Assembly: GCA_023212725.1 (NCBI GenBank)
Contig: JALBYF010000010.1
Location: 1-64,000 of the forward strand
Length of the DNA stretch: 64,000 nucleotides
Direction of reading: 5' to 3'
Source of the DNA: Tranzscheliella williamsii
Lineage: Eukaryota; Basidiomycota; Ustilaginomycetes; Ustilaginales; Ustilaginaceae
Below the pieces are notes generated by a model. It ran no database searches, had not been told where the DNA came from, and worked only from the letters and a program-made list of their open reading frames with translations. Both the position numbers and the translations under genes were made by a program. This document shows positions 20,101 through 30,270 of the stretch, in pieces. How positions within the stretch are numbered: position 1 is the stretch's first letter; every line of letters starts with the position of its first letter.

Positions 20101-21744
20101 GTCCACTTCATTTTGCGGTGCGTCGGGAAGCGTCTGACTTTCAACAGCGTTATCTGTAGGGACTGTGGATGACGAAGTGGAGTCAAGATGAGCGGTCGAG
20201 AGGCGGTTGATGTCCAACATCTCGGAACCTTTACTTTCGGCTGGTGTCTGCCTTCTTTTCTCTCTGCCACTGCCACCGAACAAGCTTGCAAAGGATGCCG
20301 AGGCCCTGGAGCTAGCAGTGTTGAGACGCGAATTTGACCGCGTCCGACCTTGTTCATTCCTGAGCGCGTTCCTATCGGTTTCCGGACCCAGTGGTGCCGG
20401 AAGAGGGAAGTCTGCCTTGTAGCCCAACAGCCCAAACGTCGGGTAGGAACGTTGATCGTCTTTTGAATCTAGTCTAGGTAGGGGTGCAAGACTTTCGAGG
20501 ACATCACGCCTCAGATAAGGGTCTTTAAGATCCGAGGTAAAGCTCGAACCAGATACCGGAGCCAGACTCATGAAGATCATGCGGTGGGCCGGATTTGACT
20601 GATTGTCGGCCGCTCCTGGATCAGGGCTCCTGACTAGAACTCCTCGGAGACCGGATAGCGTGACGACACTATCGGCGCCACTGTCCGAAGGCGACGCAGC
20701 CGTCGTGAGGGAGGCAGGCGTGGGTGTCCTACCGACGGGGCTAGACGAAGAGAAAAGCACATGGTCATGCGCGGACGAGGAAGCGAGCTGAGAGCTGTGA
20801 AATTGGATTGGGGGAGGATCTCGCGGCAGAAGTATTGTTGCTTCGCCCTTAGCTAGCATTGCTGCTACAGCCGCCCATTCACCATCTACTGCTGCTTGCA
20901 AGGCTTCAAGGATGGTCCAGCCAGCACTGGCGTCGTTCAAGCCCAACTTTTGGGCTTCTTCCTTCATTTCCTGCAGTTGAAGACGAGCCAATGAAGCTAG
21001 AGCCGATTCGCGCTCGGATGTGCTGTTGGCGGCTATGGGAAGAGGCGGACGAGACTCGAGTGGCGACTGCTGGATTCTTTCCGACTCGACAGACCGAAGC
21101 GAGATAGTAGGAAAGGATGGTGAGAATCCAAGATAGGAGGTGGAAGCAGTTGGAGTGGCGGAGGCGCCAGTTCCAGCCGTGAAAATCGGACCATCTGATT
21201 TCGCTGTGGCTGCCACTGATGAAGTGTCTGCTTGAGTTTGAAACTGCTTTGGAGGGTCGGATTGAAATAGGGAGGCTGCACTGGGACGGAGCATCGAGTT
21301 TCTCTGGCGCGGAGCATAGTTCAAGGTATGGTAGGTGCGGGTAGAAGGAGCGGAGGAGGCGTCGGGCAAGTCTATCGATGCAGGGCTGGTTGAGCGATGC
21401 GACTGGGTGCTGTGGGCCAAGCTGGGCCTACTTGGGTCGCTCTGCCGATCAGCACAGGCTTGAGTGTCTGGACGTGCATTCAGGGAGCGGGACGGAGCCG
21501 AGTGTGTCGATGCGTTGCTGCCATCGTGGGACGAGGCTCTCGAACGTGACGACATGGAACTGGAACTCAGCGAAGCTGTTGAACCACGCCTTTGGGATAT
21601 CGTGGGGACGACGAGCGAGCTATCGCCTCTGGGGCAACTGTCCGACTCGATACCAGCTGCTTCATAGTAGTTACTAGAGGAGGCCCTGGACAAGTTAGGT
21701 CGAGGCGCACCCTTGGCTGCTGAATCGTTTACCAAGTTCGACAT
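17137..21744 (-). CDS. VPS9-domain RabGEF fused to HAL3/PPCDC flavoprotein
   Basis: One uninterrupted 1535-codon frame starting at ATG 21744. The N-terminal 780 residues are mostly Ser/Pro-rich and disordered. A VPS9 domain lies at about 780-945 (LILPILIFSIVSSNPPRLAS, AVAFLENVDVRDLGLD), which in other proteins activates Rab5/Vps21 on endosomes. A 330-residue disordered linker follows. Residues 1285-1530 form a full HAL3/phosphopantothenoylcysteine decarboxylase domain (HVVLASTGSVASVKIP, WADVVLVAPCSANTLAKL). It has the catalytic His in SSLHFYDKDL, Asn in PAMNTLM and Cys in KRLACGDLGAG. PPCDC makes 4'-phosphopantetheine in CoA synthesis. The acidic tail of yeast Hal3/Vhs3 is absent. An internal ATG at 18174 (A at -3) could give a 345-residue PPCDC alone. 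The domain calls are firm; whether one polypeptide is made is inference. Confidence 0.88.
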   Translation of the reverse strand: MSNLVNDSAAKGAPRPNLSRASSSNYYEAAGIESDSCPRGDSSLVVPTISQRRGSTASLSSSSMSSRSRASSHDGSNASTHSAPSRSLNARPDTQACADRQSDPSRPSLAHSTQSHRSTSPASIDLPDASSAPSTRTYHTLNYAPRQRNSMLRPSAASLFQSDPPKQFQTQADTSSVAATAKSDGPIFTAGTGASATPTASTSYLGFSPSFPTISLRSVESERIQQSPLESRPPLPIAANSTSERESALASLARLQLQEMKEEAQKLGLNDASAGWTILEALQAAVDGEWAAVAAMLAKGEATILLPRDPPPIQFHSSQLASSSAHDHVLFSSSSPVGRTPTPASLTTAASPSDSGADSVVTLSGLRGVLVRSPDPGAADNQSNPAHRMIFMSLAPVSGSSFTSDLKDPYLRRDVLESLAPLPRLDSKDDQRSYPTFGLLGYKADFPLPAPLGPETDRNALRNEQGRTRSNSRLNTASSRASASFASLFGGSGREKRRQTPAESKGSEMLDINRLSTAHLDSTSSSTVPTDNAVESQTLPDAPQNEVDYRKSSPDTEPADDGGAGTPQQPTGSRNRRSISVWVVDRLVRRSSVMRDIAKTLEARVVHRLEAIQLEPSVIEVVASFARMFVPPVPGQKPTSPALTRPLVSSNPSHSSNPGVQPYTGNAPYLADPEEISESFQDFYTSIRGQLDAASSIRQEDDQSAGNAEVASIDRQRAQLEGVDAQLERIESILCEEVYDRIFCPQSSRDGYHDDALASRIGALNLFGLSLRHLGLDVPEEIDNDDPEGNLLVTGLHKIVKDCGAALQQLQDASCQSPKAKLEAIVRAHQIVVNGVSTLPRIRMREEGETHVERPSPDTGIETPKSSSGDDEAKVPNAKTSSADLILPILIFSIVSSNPPRLASNLFFIQRFRAEALVQGETSYCLVNIQAAVAFLENVDVRDLGLDPRQIDASLQGSTATDGEQSRVPGSAWKSGSAVLPDFANHNLVAEAPQVAARKLNDQDQYALAMPARIRGRLTQEIGDLAGASNKVITGVMGSSISAFSRVMGATVSAAAVGNETWEKGRAEAPKTLDEIRNVLTTAGRQRAKSSASNSSPSVAEVDRVDSGLDEGREKHQGESRSTKPQLSHTKVTDAGLPSVQGQDRSLSANQFGSSPETSNKLSISDRLASISMLGRLGSSSPSVPGQGSTMNALGESLNGGSSAASSNASPRLTSRELPGPPPPSKLSASRPTHGQTASYLASQLGRITTRNASASSTVPAAEARVPASLRSPYPPLSQPPTASRPLHVVLASTGSVASVKIPLIVEELLNYANVRVQIIATQSSLHFYDKDLIGKISQAYTAEAAPAVSGKYDVQCLAAENLAAVRSGGPKDDAGGRGTADAEAKRTLYEPRAHVWTDADEWSGWARIGDPILHIELRRWADVVLVAPCSANTLAKLNAGTCDGLLSAFMRALAPGTPTLLFPAMNTLMHMHPLTARHLDFVRDVLGYQVFGPIQKRLACGDLGAGAMYEWSHIVALVVDRFGLVRPASPHDHS

Positions 21745-22303
21745 GTCGAGGAGCTAAGCCAAGGCGTGATTGCAGCGTGTCAGGTAAAGGCGTGCACTCC
21801 CACTTCCATCTGAGAAAACGCAGGGTGCGACTTGCTCTCAAAAGGATACTGCAGCTGTTTCCGTGACGGCAGTGTAGGCAGGTAATGTAGATCGTGACCG
21901 GAGGCAAGATGCGACCTGCATCGCAAGCTTACCTTGCTAGCCACAGTTATCTGACTGACGTGTTGGTCTCCCGTCCAACACCTCTCAAAAATGTTGAATC
22001 TGCACAGACCCTAGGCGCCGTCATCACATAAGGTGACCGTGATAGTGTGAAACGTAACAAGCATTGTTATTCAGCTGCTACGCTCATGAGACTCACTTTC
22101 CATAGTGACAGCTCATGCAGCAACAACCAGCAGCACTCATGGAACAGTCACAATGCCTTTTTCTTGGTAGCAACGATGGTACTCGTGGATGGGGTCTAGT
22201 GGTACAAGTCAGATGGGTATACATGTTGCGTGAATGAGTGGCTGCCGCGTGTTCTTGGCACTCCTGGCAAGAGCGAGACTGTACGATAACGTCAAGACGG
22301 CGC
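21745..22303. other. Intergenic, DUG3 end to VPS9-HAL3 start
   Basis: This 559-bp stretch between two genes of the same orientation holds the promoter of the VPS9-HAL3 gene and the 3' end of DUG3. No element is recognised. Confidence 0.45.
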
Positions 22304-23490
22304 TCAGGCGGCAGCTTGTTGCCTCGGCTGGGTCTGCAATGTGGCTACAGGCGGATCAGCTTTGCTGGGGATGCCATTGGTATCAGAAGACGCCGACGCT
22401 GCGGCAGCTGATGCACCGGATATGCTCGGAGGGTAGCCTGTTTTGAGTGCAAAGGTGGGGCTGCGAATGGTTTGCGAACGGTGACTCAGATGATACTCAT
22501 CGACGATGGGCAGTTGCAGGACGTTCATCTTGGGTGTTATGCAGACGAGCGTGTTGGTGGGGATCTCCATCCAGTCGGCCTTCTCAAAGGTGAGTGGCTC
22601 GGAAGCTACGACGATGATCTTCTCCCTCTTGTCGGTCTTGACCATCCTGTAGGCGCCCGGGCTATGTTCGTAAAAGCTGGTACCCGAGCTAAAGTAGAGG
22701 GAAGCCGCCTGGTCGTGCTTGCTGGAGACATATCTGGTGCAGATGATCGACTGGCCGTCGGTGACGCAGAAATTCATAAGGCTTGGCTCGAGGATCCCCG
22801 CTTCACGAGACCAGCGATTGAAGTCCTGGATGGTGGCGAGCATAGCGTCTCTGAGCTCTTTGTAGCAGAACTGCTGCTTGCCTAATGGCTCTGCAAGGTG
22901 GCTAAGGAAGACGGCAAAGGCGAATTCCGAATCGGTATGTCCCTGCGGAAAGAGGAAGAGCGCTTCTGGCAGTGAGGCAAGCACTCTGCGCTTGATCTTT
23001 GTGAATTCCGAAATCTGTCCGTTGTGCATCCACATTAGTCGTCCATAGCGCCAAGGATGGCAGTTGGTCTCCGACAGCGCTCCGGAAGTAGAGGCTCGGA
23101 CATGTGCAAAGACGAGGGGCGACTTGATCTTCTCCGCTATCCTCTGCAAGTTTTGGTTGTTCCATGCTGGCGTGACAGAGGTAAAGATGCATGGCGCATC
23201 GCCTAGCTCGGGGTCCGGAGATGAGTCATACCATCCCACGCCGAACCCGTCTCCATTCACGGCACGAGTCGCATCGAGCCGCAGCCGCGAGTCGAATGCC
23301 TGGTTGATGATGGAGTGGGCAGGACGGGTGATCAGATGGCAAAGCTGAATCGGGTCGGCTCCTTTGAAGACTAGATACGGCATCATCATATGTACATAAG
23401 CAATCACGTTTACGACGTTAGCTGAAGCGCAGCTGGCGAGTCATAGTCATGGCATGAGCGCAGCAGATACGTACCGAGCAATCGGCACAT
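22304..23490 (-). CDS. DUG3: Glutamine amidotransferase class II, Dug3 type (glutathione degradation)
   Basis: Two exons, 23475-23490 (16 nt) and 22304-23370, with a 104-nt intron (GTACGT...CTAG), giving 360 residues. The tiny first exon supplies the start MCRLL and joins to VFKGADPIQLCHLI. The catalytic N-terminal nucleophile Cys2 is therefore present. Without the splice the frame has no cysteine at position 2. Further motifs are the RPAHSIINQAFDSRLRL block, NGDGFGVGWY, FAHVRASTSG, NCHPWRYGRLMWMHNG and GHTDSEFAF. In yeast, Dug3 works with the Dug2 peptidase to cleave glutathione in the cytosol. Length matches yeast Dug3 (357). The C-terminal 60 residues are Ala/Ser/Gln-rich. It is divergent from the kinase gene. 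Confidence 0.94.
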
Positions 23491-24087
23491 ACTATGTCCC
23501 AACCCGCAGAGGCGATCAAGGTAAGCTAATCTCGTGTGACAACCGCCTCGCGAAAAAGCTCAGTCGTTCGCTCTGTCTTGAGCCTTAGGCAAATGGGACG
23601 CTGCAAGACCGGAAGAAACCACTCTGTCCCGCACCACGGTCTTGATGATAGGCCTCAAAAGCTGCGTGGATGCGGTAGGTAGGAATTGAAGAGGCGAAGA
23701 TGATCGTGGCAGGGAGCTTATTGCTTTTCCGAGTCATTTACAATTCCTAGTACAACAAATCCGCGTCATTAATGCACCTTATGGAAAGGTCGAGACGGGT
23801 TTTCCTGCAGGGACCTGCAACAAGTCCAGTTTGGGTTGGCTCCCGATGTGACGGGAACGGCTTAGCGAGTGTGTGATTTTGGAGCTCAATGGTGTCTTGC
23901 TGTGATCGCTTTGCAACTTGTCGGCCTCTCCCGCAGTGCTAGGGGAGCTGAATCGCTTGCTCCGACAGTGTAGAGAACTACGGCTGAGTCCGTTCCCACG
24001 AGTGCTAAGAGCCAGAGACAGCTGACGCCGGGACTGCGGGTCCACGACGCAGTGAAGCAGGCAAAGAACAGTGCAGCGACGGCGAAC
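23491..24087. other. Divergent promoter DUG3/CAK1-like kinase
   Basis: This 597-bp region must carry both promoters. I see no consensus element or repeat. Confidence 0.45.
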
Positions 24088-25620
24088 ATGCCCTCTAGCC
24101 TTCCTCGTTCTCAGGCTGATGAAGGTGTTGGGCCTTCTGGCGCAAGGTCGCTCGTCGGCGGCCTTTTCAAGAGGACAAGTGGATCCAAGCAAGCGCGGCT
24201 AGAGACCGATGCTCTCAATACCGCCATACTCAGCGGCCGACTAGTGTCTCACAGCGACGGATTGTGTAGCAGCGTCTATCGCCTCGCTCTGAAGCCCGGT
24301 GCCGCCTGGCTCCAGGACAGGAAATCAGATCATGGAGGCCACCCGGATGACGACGATAGGGGCCTGCTCGATGGCCAATTATCGGCTCACAAGGCGATCC
24401 CGGGCTGGGCGTGTGTCAAACGTGTCCAGGTGGACGAGCAGCCTCGTCCTCACTCAGTCGAGCAAGAGGTAGTCCTCCTCGACCGACTGCACGAGCACGA
24501 AAACATCGTGCCCCTGTACGCTGCGTTCTGGGACACCTCCGACCCCTTCGACATATCTGTAGATTTGGTGATGCCTCTCTACGCTGCCACACTGGCCGAG
24601 GTGATGGTGGAACCTTCGCTGATGCCGGACCAGACAGGAATCCTTGAGGGAGTCTCTCCAAGGCCAGGCAGCTCGATCCAGCATCTGTGGCACTCTGACG
24701 GCACCAACGCGGCTACCACTGCTTCCTTTGCTGTTTTTGTGCTTTCCGTATCCGAGCAGCTGCTCACCGGCCTGTCGTATATCCACGCACAGCAAGTGGC
24801 ACACAGGGACGTCAAACCATCCAATCTTGTGCTCTCCCCGAGCGGAAAGCTTAAGATCATCGACTTTGGAACGGCCTACTCCTCAAAGCCAATCCAACCG
24901 CTGACGAGCGAAAGCGAGATGGGGGCAGAGCGGGACGGCCGGCTGGTCTGTGAGGTTGGGACCGGGATGTTCCGGGCGCCGGAGCTGCTTTTCTCGCCGA
25001 GCGGAGGATACGATCCGTTCGCGGTGGATGTGTGGGCAGCGGGAGTTACGCTGGCGCACTTCTTCACGCGCTTGCTGCCGGACGAGTGCGCGTCGGCTGT
25101 GGCTCTCCAGCCCGATGTGGATGTGGGCGTGGTGGACGAGCGGCCGGAGTGGCAGAAGGCGGTCGAGGACGGACAGGCTCTCGGTCAGGGTGCGTTGCTG
25201 GAGGAGGATCTCAGTCCGTCTTTCTGGCAAGACGAGTTGGAGGCGACCCCGCCCGCGCGCTCCGCCTCCGGCTACGTCCGCACACCGCTCTTCCAGGCCG
25301 AGCGCGGCGACATCGGCCTGGCCGCCAGCATCTTCGAAACGCTCGGCCTGCCCACCACCACCGTAGACTGGCCCGAAGCCGCCCACTTCCGCCCACCCCT
25401 CGCCCGCATGCCCTTCGCACCCCGCTCCGGCACAGGCCTCCGCCCAGCACTCCCCCTCCTCCACAGCCTAACCGACCCCCCCACTACCGCCGCAGCAGAT
25501 CAAATCGAACACCTCTTCACTACCGTACTGGCACCTTCCCTTCAGCTCTCGGCGCGCAAAAGACCGTCGCCTGACGAATTGCTCTCTGCCTTGCTCTCCA
25601 AGCGCACATCTCCTATATAG
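24088..25620 (+). CDS. CDK-like protein kinase, CAK1/Csk1 type (probable CDK-activating kinase)
   Basis: A 510-residue Ser/Thr kinase. The catalytic Lys is in ACVKRVQ. The catalytic loop HRDVKPSNL (about 239), DFG (about 258) and the activation-segment end GTGMFRAPELL (about 291) are intact. The glycine loop is degenerate (SDGLCSSVYRL, without GxGxxG), as is known for yeast Cak1. The CMGC-like subdomain VDVWAAGVTLAHFF supports a CDK-related kinase. An insertion of about 40 residues separates subdomains V and VI, and another lies in the C-lobe. Cak1/Csk1 phosphorylate the T-loop of CDKs. The start is ATG 24088; upstream in-frame codons have no ATG. Kinase status is certain; the CAK assignment is inferred from the loop and best remembered similarity. 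Confidence 0.75.
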   Translation: MPSSLPRSQADEGVGPSGARSLVGGLFKRTSGSKQARLETDALNTAILSGRLVSHSDGLCSSVYRLALKPGAAWLQDRKSDHGGHPDDDDRGLLDGQLSAHKAIPGWACVKRVQVDEQPRPHSVEQEVVLLDRLHEHENIVPLYAAFWDTSDPFDISVDLVMPLYAATLAEVMVEPSLMPDQTGILEGVSPRPGSSIQHLWHSDGTNAATTASFAVFVLSVSEQLLTGLSYIHAQQVAHRDVKPSNLVLSPSGKLKIIDFGTAYSSKPIQPLTSESEMGAERDGRLVCEVGTGMFRAPELLFSPSGGYDPFAVDVWAAGVTLAHFFTRLLPDECASAVALQPDVDVGVVDERPEWQKAVEDGQALGQGALLEEDLSPSFWQDELEATPPARSASGYVRTPLFQAERGDIGLAASIFETLGLPTTTVDWPEAAHFRPPLARMPFAPRSGTGLRPALPLLHSLTDPPTTAAADQIEHLFTTVLAPSLQLSARKRPSPDELLSALLSKRTSPI

Positions 25621-26251
25621 CCGCTCTACTCTGCCAACCTATAAACATGCACAGTACCAAGCGGGCGCCACGGCAACAACCGTGGTCATGTCTCAATGTG
25701 CTCCCGTTTGTCCAGGCGATAATGATGAGTAGAAAGTGATTATGTGGGTGAGATGCGGGCAAGCCGTGGCCAAGATGGAAGGAAGAGTGCAAGGGGAGGG
25801 GTACAGAGAAGGTAGAATCGTGGTACATGAATGGAGCAAGGAGATGGTCGGATGATGATACAGGGAGGCGTGTGCGAGTTGCGAAGGGCAAGGGACATCA
25901 GGGTGGGGCTCGTTCGACGGTGTGGGAAGCAAATGTGAGTCCCAACCAAAGACTGCGCGAGAAGTCTGGGTCGGAACGGGTGGTATGAGGGGGTCTGTAA
26001 TAAGGGTGAAGGGAAGACCAGGAAGGATGAGGATGAAGGAACTGGAATAATGCAGATGATAGTACAGGTTGCAAGGGGACAAGCGTGCGAAGCGCGAGGC
26101 CAGCAAGGATTCACGTCGTGGTACACGGTAAACTGGATCGCGGCGACCAGGGGTATCGGAATTGGCGGAGGCTTGTAAAACGAGAAGTTGACGAGCAGAG
26201 CTTCTTGTCGTTTTAGAACCTAACGCGATCAACGCAAACCCTATGAAGGCC
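25621..26251. other. Intergenic between convergent kinase and cyclin genes
   Basis: This 631-bp stretch separates two convergent stop codons. The minus strand is CT-rich and reads as a spurious open frame. It is taken as two 3' untranslated regions; no other feature is seen. Confidence 0.45.
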
Positions 26252-27879
26252 TTATACCCGGGCTGAGAGAGGCGGACGTGCCACAGGAAAAGGGAGGGCC
26301 ATGCGTGGGACCGTAACAGTGGTGAGCTGCTGCAGTCCTCCCTGCAAATGCAGGTATGTTGATTGCACCTGTGAGGGTACGGGGGGTTGAACAGCCCTGA
26401 GTTCCGTGTCCAACGGAAGGGCCGCCAAAGTGACATTGTCAGACTGCGATCTGCCGAGAGTGCTTCTTCCTTCGTCAATAGCAGCATGTCCGGCGCTGCC
26501 CTCCGAAATACCGGCAGCGGCAGCAGCGGCTGCAGCAGCGGCATGGACAGTATGGGCGCGCTTGAGCTCGGCCGTCCAGCTCGCCCACTCGCCGTCCGAT
26601 ACAACCAACTGATAAGCAATGGCCTTGAGGAATGCCCGTTCGAGCTTTCCCAGCTCCCTGACGGGAAGCCCAGAAATCTTGGACCACGCCCTGTTGGAAT
26701 AAGTTCGATCCTGTACGAATTTGGAAGCGATCATGATCGAAGCCAGGAACATGCGCCGAGGGCATCGAATCATCTGAAGATCCTCTTTGACCATGCCAAG
26801 CAAGGCTGAGTCGGAGCGCGTCTCCGTGCGGACCTCGATTGCTGCGGCCGTGGTAGATACGGACAAGGGAGCCTGCTGTGACTTTTGGACGCAGTCGCCC
26901 AGACGGACGCAATAGAGAAGAGCGGCTTGCAGTGTGGAGCACGAGGTGCGACCGCGTCGAAGGGTCTCTCGGACGAACACCTGCAGTGGAAGGCCGGTCT
27001 TGCCTTCGCCAAGGTCGCAGGCAACAGAGCCGACAGATGCGTTCCAGATCTGGTCAAGCGTTCGACAGGCGGCATCTAAATGTAAAAGGGGCAACGCGTG
27101 TTACCACGTATGAGTAACGATGGTCGATATCGCGACGGCATCACGGACAGATCGCTGACACTGTGAGGTCTCGCCAACTTGCACTTCCCGACAACGACCG
27201 GCGGTGAACGGAAAGACTTACCGACTAAAGTGTCCACAAAGGCATTCTTGCTGCCGTCAGAGGACGACAATGGTGCTGGGGAGCTGGTGTTGGCGGTTGA
27301 TGCAGCCGAAGCTGAAGCAGGAATGGCTGCCGCATCCGACGTAGAGCGCGGAGTCACGACGGCGACCGAATTAGCGGGCTCGGCGTGCGTTATCGCTTGC
27401 GTGACTTCAGCAGCCAAACGAACGGCGTCGCCCTGGAGAGGTTTCAGGCGTTTAGCAGAACTGGTCCGGCCCGAGGCAGCAAGAAGGTCAGCACGCCAAG
27501 TGGCAAGATCTTGTACTTGCTGCGGAAGGCCTTCGCCAGTGGAGCTCTTGCGTGAAGCTGGAGTGAGCTCAACACTGGTCTGGGAATCGTAGCCACTCTC
27601 GTACGCATCGTTATCCGATGAGAAAACAGAGTTGTGGCTCGATGCAGCGGATGATGAGAACGAGGAGGCACCCGAGTTAGACCGAGACCGCTTGCCGCAA
27701 ACGTTATTGGGTAGAGTCGAATGAGTGCTATCAGCCGATGGCATCGGCTTGCCCAACACTGACTGTTCGAGAGCTGTGGTATGACTGGCGAGGTTGAAAC
27801 CGTTGAGCTTTAGATGATCGAAAACCGGGCCTGGACCGGTGTATGTCATCATCGAGCTGGTGGATGCAACAGCTTGCAT
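26252..27879 (-). CDS. PCL/PHO80-type cyclin (Pho85-class CDK partner)
   Basis: Two exons, 27222-27879 and 26252-27075, with a 146-nt GTAAGT...TTTAG intron, giving 493 residues. The splice restores a continuous cyclin N-terminus, NAFVDTLV joined to DAACRTLDQIW at residue 220. The cyclin box follows, with RMFLASIMIASKFVQDRTYS and NRAWSKISGLPVRELGKLE, which are typical PCL/Pho80 signatures. Helix 5 is LKAIAYQLVVSDGEWASW. These cyclins bind Pho85/Cdk5-class kinases and control phosphate, glycogen and polarity responses. The N-terminal 210 residues are Ser-rich and may hold regulatory phosphosites. An Ala run and a disordered tail end the protein. Start ATG 27879 has a purine at -3. Which PCL subgroup it belongs to is not resolved. 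Confidence 0.88.
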
Positions 27880-28308
27880 CTTGAATAACAAGTGCGTGTA
27901 GTACCGGGCAACCTGCAAGGCGTAGGAGGTCCCGACGAAGATAAGACCAAATGCTCTGAGGATACAGAGGCACAAGGACCTGGAAATGGATGGTAAGGAG
28001 ATGGAGGGTAGGTGGTGGAAAGCCGATGCGACGAAACCTATTCACGTAGATGAGAGCCGGAGAGATCAGGAGTAAGAATCCAAATCTTGAGGAGATGTCT
28101 TCAAGAGTGAGACTACTCTTGAAGGTTTATAGTCCGAGAAGCACCTTGCGTGGGCAAGATGGTCCGCAGTCGATGTTTGTGGTGACGGACAAGCGAAATA
28201 GCTGCTCGAGAGGATAACCTAAGAGAAGCCAACGTACAGAGTGCGTCGTGTGTGCGCTGAGCTAGGGGACACTGAACAAATCTGAGTGGACAAAGACTGC
28301 TCTAAAGT

Positions 28309-28320
28309 CCCCTAAAGGGG
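28309..28320. promoter_or_regulatory. Palindromic STRE-like element
   Basis: CCCCTAAAGGGG combines one CCCCT and one AGGGG stress-response core in inverted orientation. Another AGGGG lies near 28264. It sits about 430 bp upstream of the cyclin start. Zinc-finger factors of the Msn2/Msn4 class bind this core in yeast; in a smut fungus the factor is unknown. Confidence 0.35.
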
Positions 28321-30258
28321 GCGACGATGTGAGCGATCATGGTGCTATAATAGTGTGATGGTAACGACTTATTAGCTAAGTTGCATATAGAGCTGACGTG
28401 GTTGAACGTCGGCTTGCGAGCTTTGCTGAACTAGTCAAGCAAAAGAGAGAGCGAGACAATTTTGAGAGACCTGTTCGAAACCAGTGGCGGAGAGTGCCGG
28501 AGAAGTATCGAAGCGAGTGGTACCTGTGCAAAGGCGTGTACCCTGGGGAGTGGCTGAGCTACGAAGTGGCGCAGTTGGGGGCGGAAGATCAAGACAGAGT
28601 CTTGAGTAGCTGAGCAAGAGTGCTGAGCCGGAAGATGCTGAGCGAGGTGTTTCGCCGAACGGTGAGGATCCGACCAAGCTGACCGAAGGAGATGATGCGT
28701 GGATGGGATGGGGGCAGCCTGTTATAGTATGGCTGAGTTGGAAGCGCGCAGTGAGATTCTGGTAGGCACGGAGTAGAGCGGTGGCTGTGTGAACGAGTCA
28801 CGAGATGGGGATGTGGGAGTGGCAAAAAGCTCGAGACGGCCAAAGGGTTTGGCGCGCGCGTCGATGAACAAAGCTGAGTCCGCCGAAGTCGAGAGTGACT
28901 GTGCAGCGTGGCGTCCGCTGTCAACGCTGTCCTAATGGTGTGTGCTGAGTAGCGTGGCTGTGGCGCTCCTCGTTGTCGACGTCGTTGTATGGTGAGCTGA
29001 TCAGTTAAGCTAAGCTACTTACGACGGGAGGACACGGAGGAAGGAGGAGGGTTCAAAGCCAGCTAAGCTTGACAAGGGTTTAAGCTGGCTGGGGTGGAGT
29101 CATCTATCCCTGGCGCCGTTGTGTGTGGCAATAGCGGACAAGTGCTAAGCAGCTAAGGGCTGAGTGCTAGGGCGGGGGCTTATCCACGAGAACCGATCAA
29201 ACCTTCAGGCGAAATTCCAGTCAAGTTGTGAAGCTGTCCAAAACAGCCACTGCGCGCGAGCGCAGCAGCAGAGGCAAGAGAGATGCAGCTGAAAAGCAGG
29301 CACTAAGCCAGTGTAGACGGCCATGGCCAGATCAAGCTCGCGATTTTAGGACATCGCCAGTTTCAGACGAGTCATCCAAGTCGGAATACACAATACAATC
29401 CTGTACTTGAAGTTGGGCCGCGCTTGAACAAACGATATATAGCTAATATGAATCTGCGTTCTGCTTTACATAAAGGGCTTCGCCGTTTGTGTGATTTCAA
29501 AGCGATTGCCAATGCCTGATCAGGATGCTGCGCCGAGTTTATCCTTGCGCTCGCCGGCCAGAGACAAGATTAGATCTCGGATGACTCGTTGGCCCTGCCA
29601 CCCTAAAGTTGCCCTTCTCTGTTCCGCTCGCGCAAACTGGGCTCAGCGTGGCATCCGGCTGCGCGCCATTCGCTGTTTGCGACCTAGTTCATAAGAGTGC
29701 TTACGATCGGCCGCTGGAGCGCGCTGCAGGATATGCCGGCCAAAATCCTAGAGCTGCGCTGCGCTACGAAACTCTCGTGGCGCCGGCTTAGGAGGTGGAT
29801 GTCACTGGCATCGGCGCGGGTGTCACGGCTGAACCAGCCATGATAAGAGGCGCACTCACGAAGACATAGGCCAGACAGGTTCGAAAAGCACGCAGCTGTG
29901 AGGGATTCGCATGGATCCCTATTAGAACCCTGCTCTTAGTTGCAGCAAGCTGCATAAATCCGTTCGGAGGTAACGCTTGCCTTCGGATTTGATGGGCGCT
30001 TCTGTATCGCGCGGAAGAAAATGTGACTAGCCCACCTACTCAGCATGTGATGTACACCGGCCCGTGTTGTCATGATGTGTCAGTTCCGTCTCAGCATCAG
30101 CAAAGCGCGAACGCGCTCGGTGCCGCAGATGTGAGATCCGCCGCTCCCAGTTACGTTTGTGATTGATTGCTTCTCCACAATTCCGTGTGATCCTTCTTAG
30201 CTGATATGCAAAAGTGCCGCAGATATCAACGAAAGTCTAGCCTCTGCAACGTCGTCCG

Positions 30259-30270
30259 ATGACCCTGTAG
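30259..30270 (+). other. Minimal upstream ORF before COQ6-COQ7
   Basis: ATG ACC CTG TAG encodes Met-Thr-Leu and ends 12 bases before the main ATG. If it lies inside the transcript it could lower translation or favour initiation at the second in-frame ATG of the main gene (30358). The transcript start is not visible. Confidence 0.35.

Noticed and set aside
25693..26619. 308-codon minus-strand frame overlapping the cyclin 3' end
   Set aside because: The cyclin frame has clear conserved motifs; this frame is a CT-rich 3' untranslated region read through.
29860..29900. GGTTCGAAA sequence resembling a tRNA T-loop
   Set aside because: No matching acceptor stem, D-arm or anticodon arm upstream. 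The similar GTTCGAAAC near 28470 also fails.
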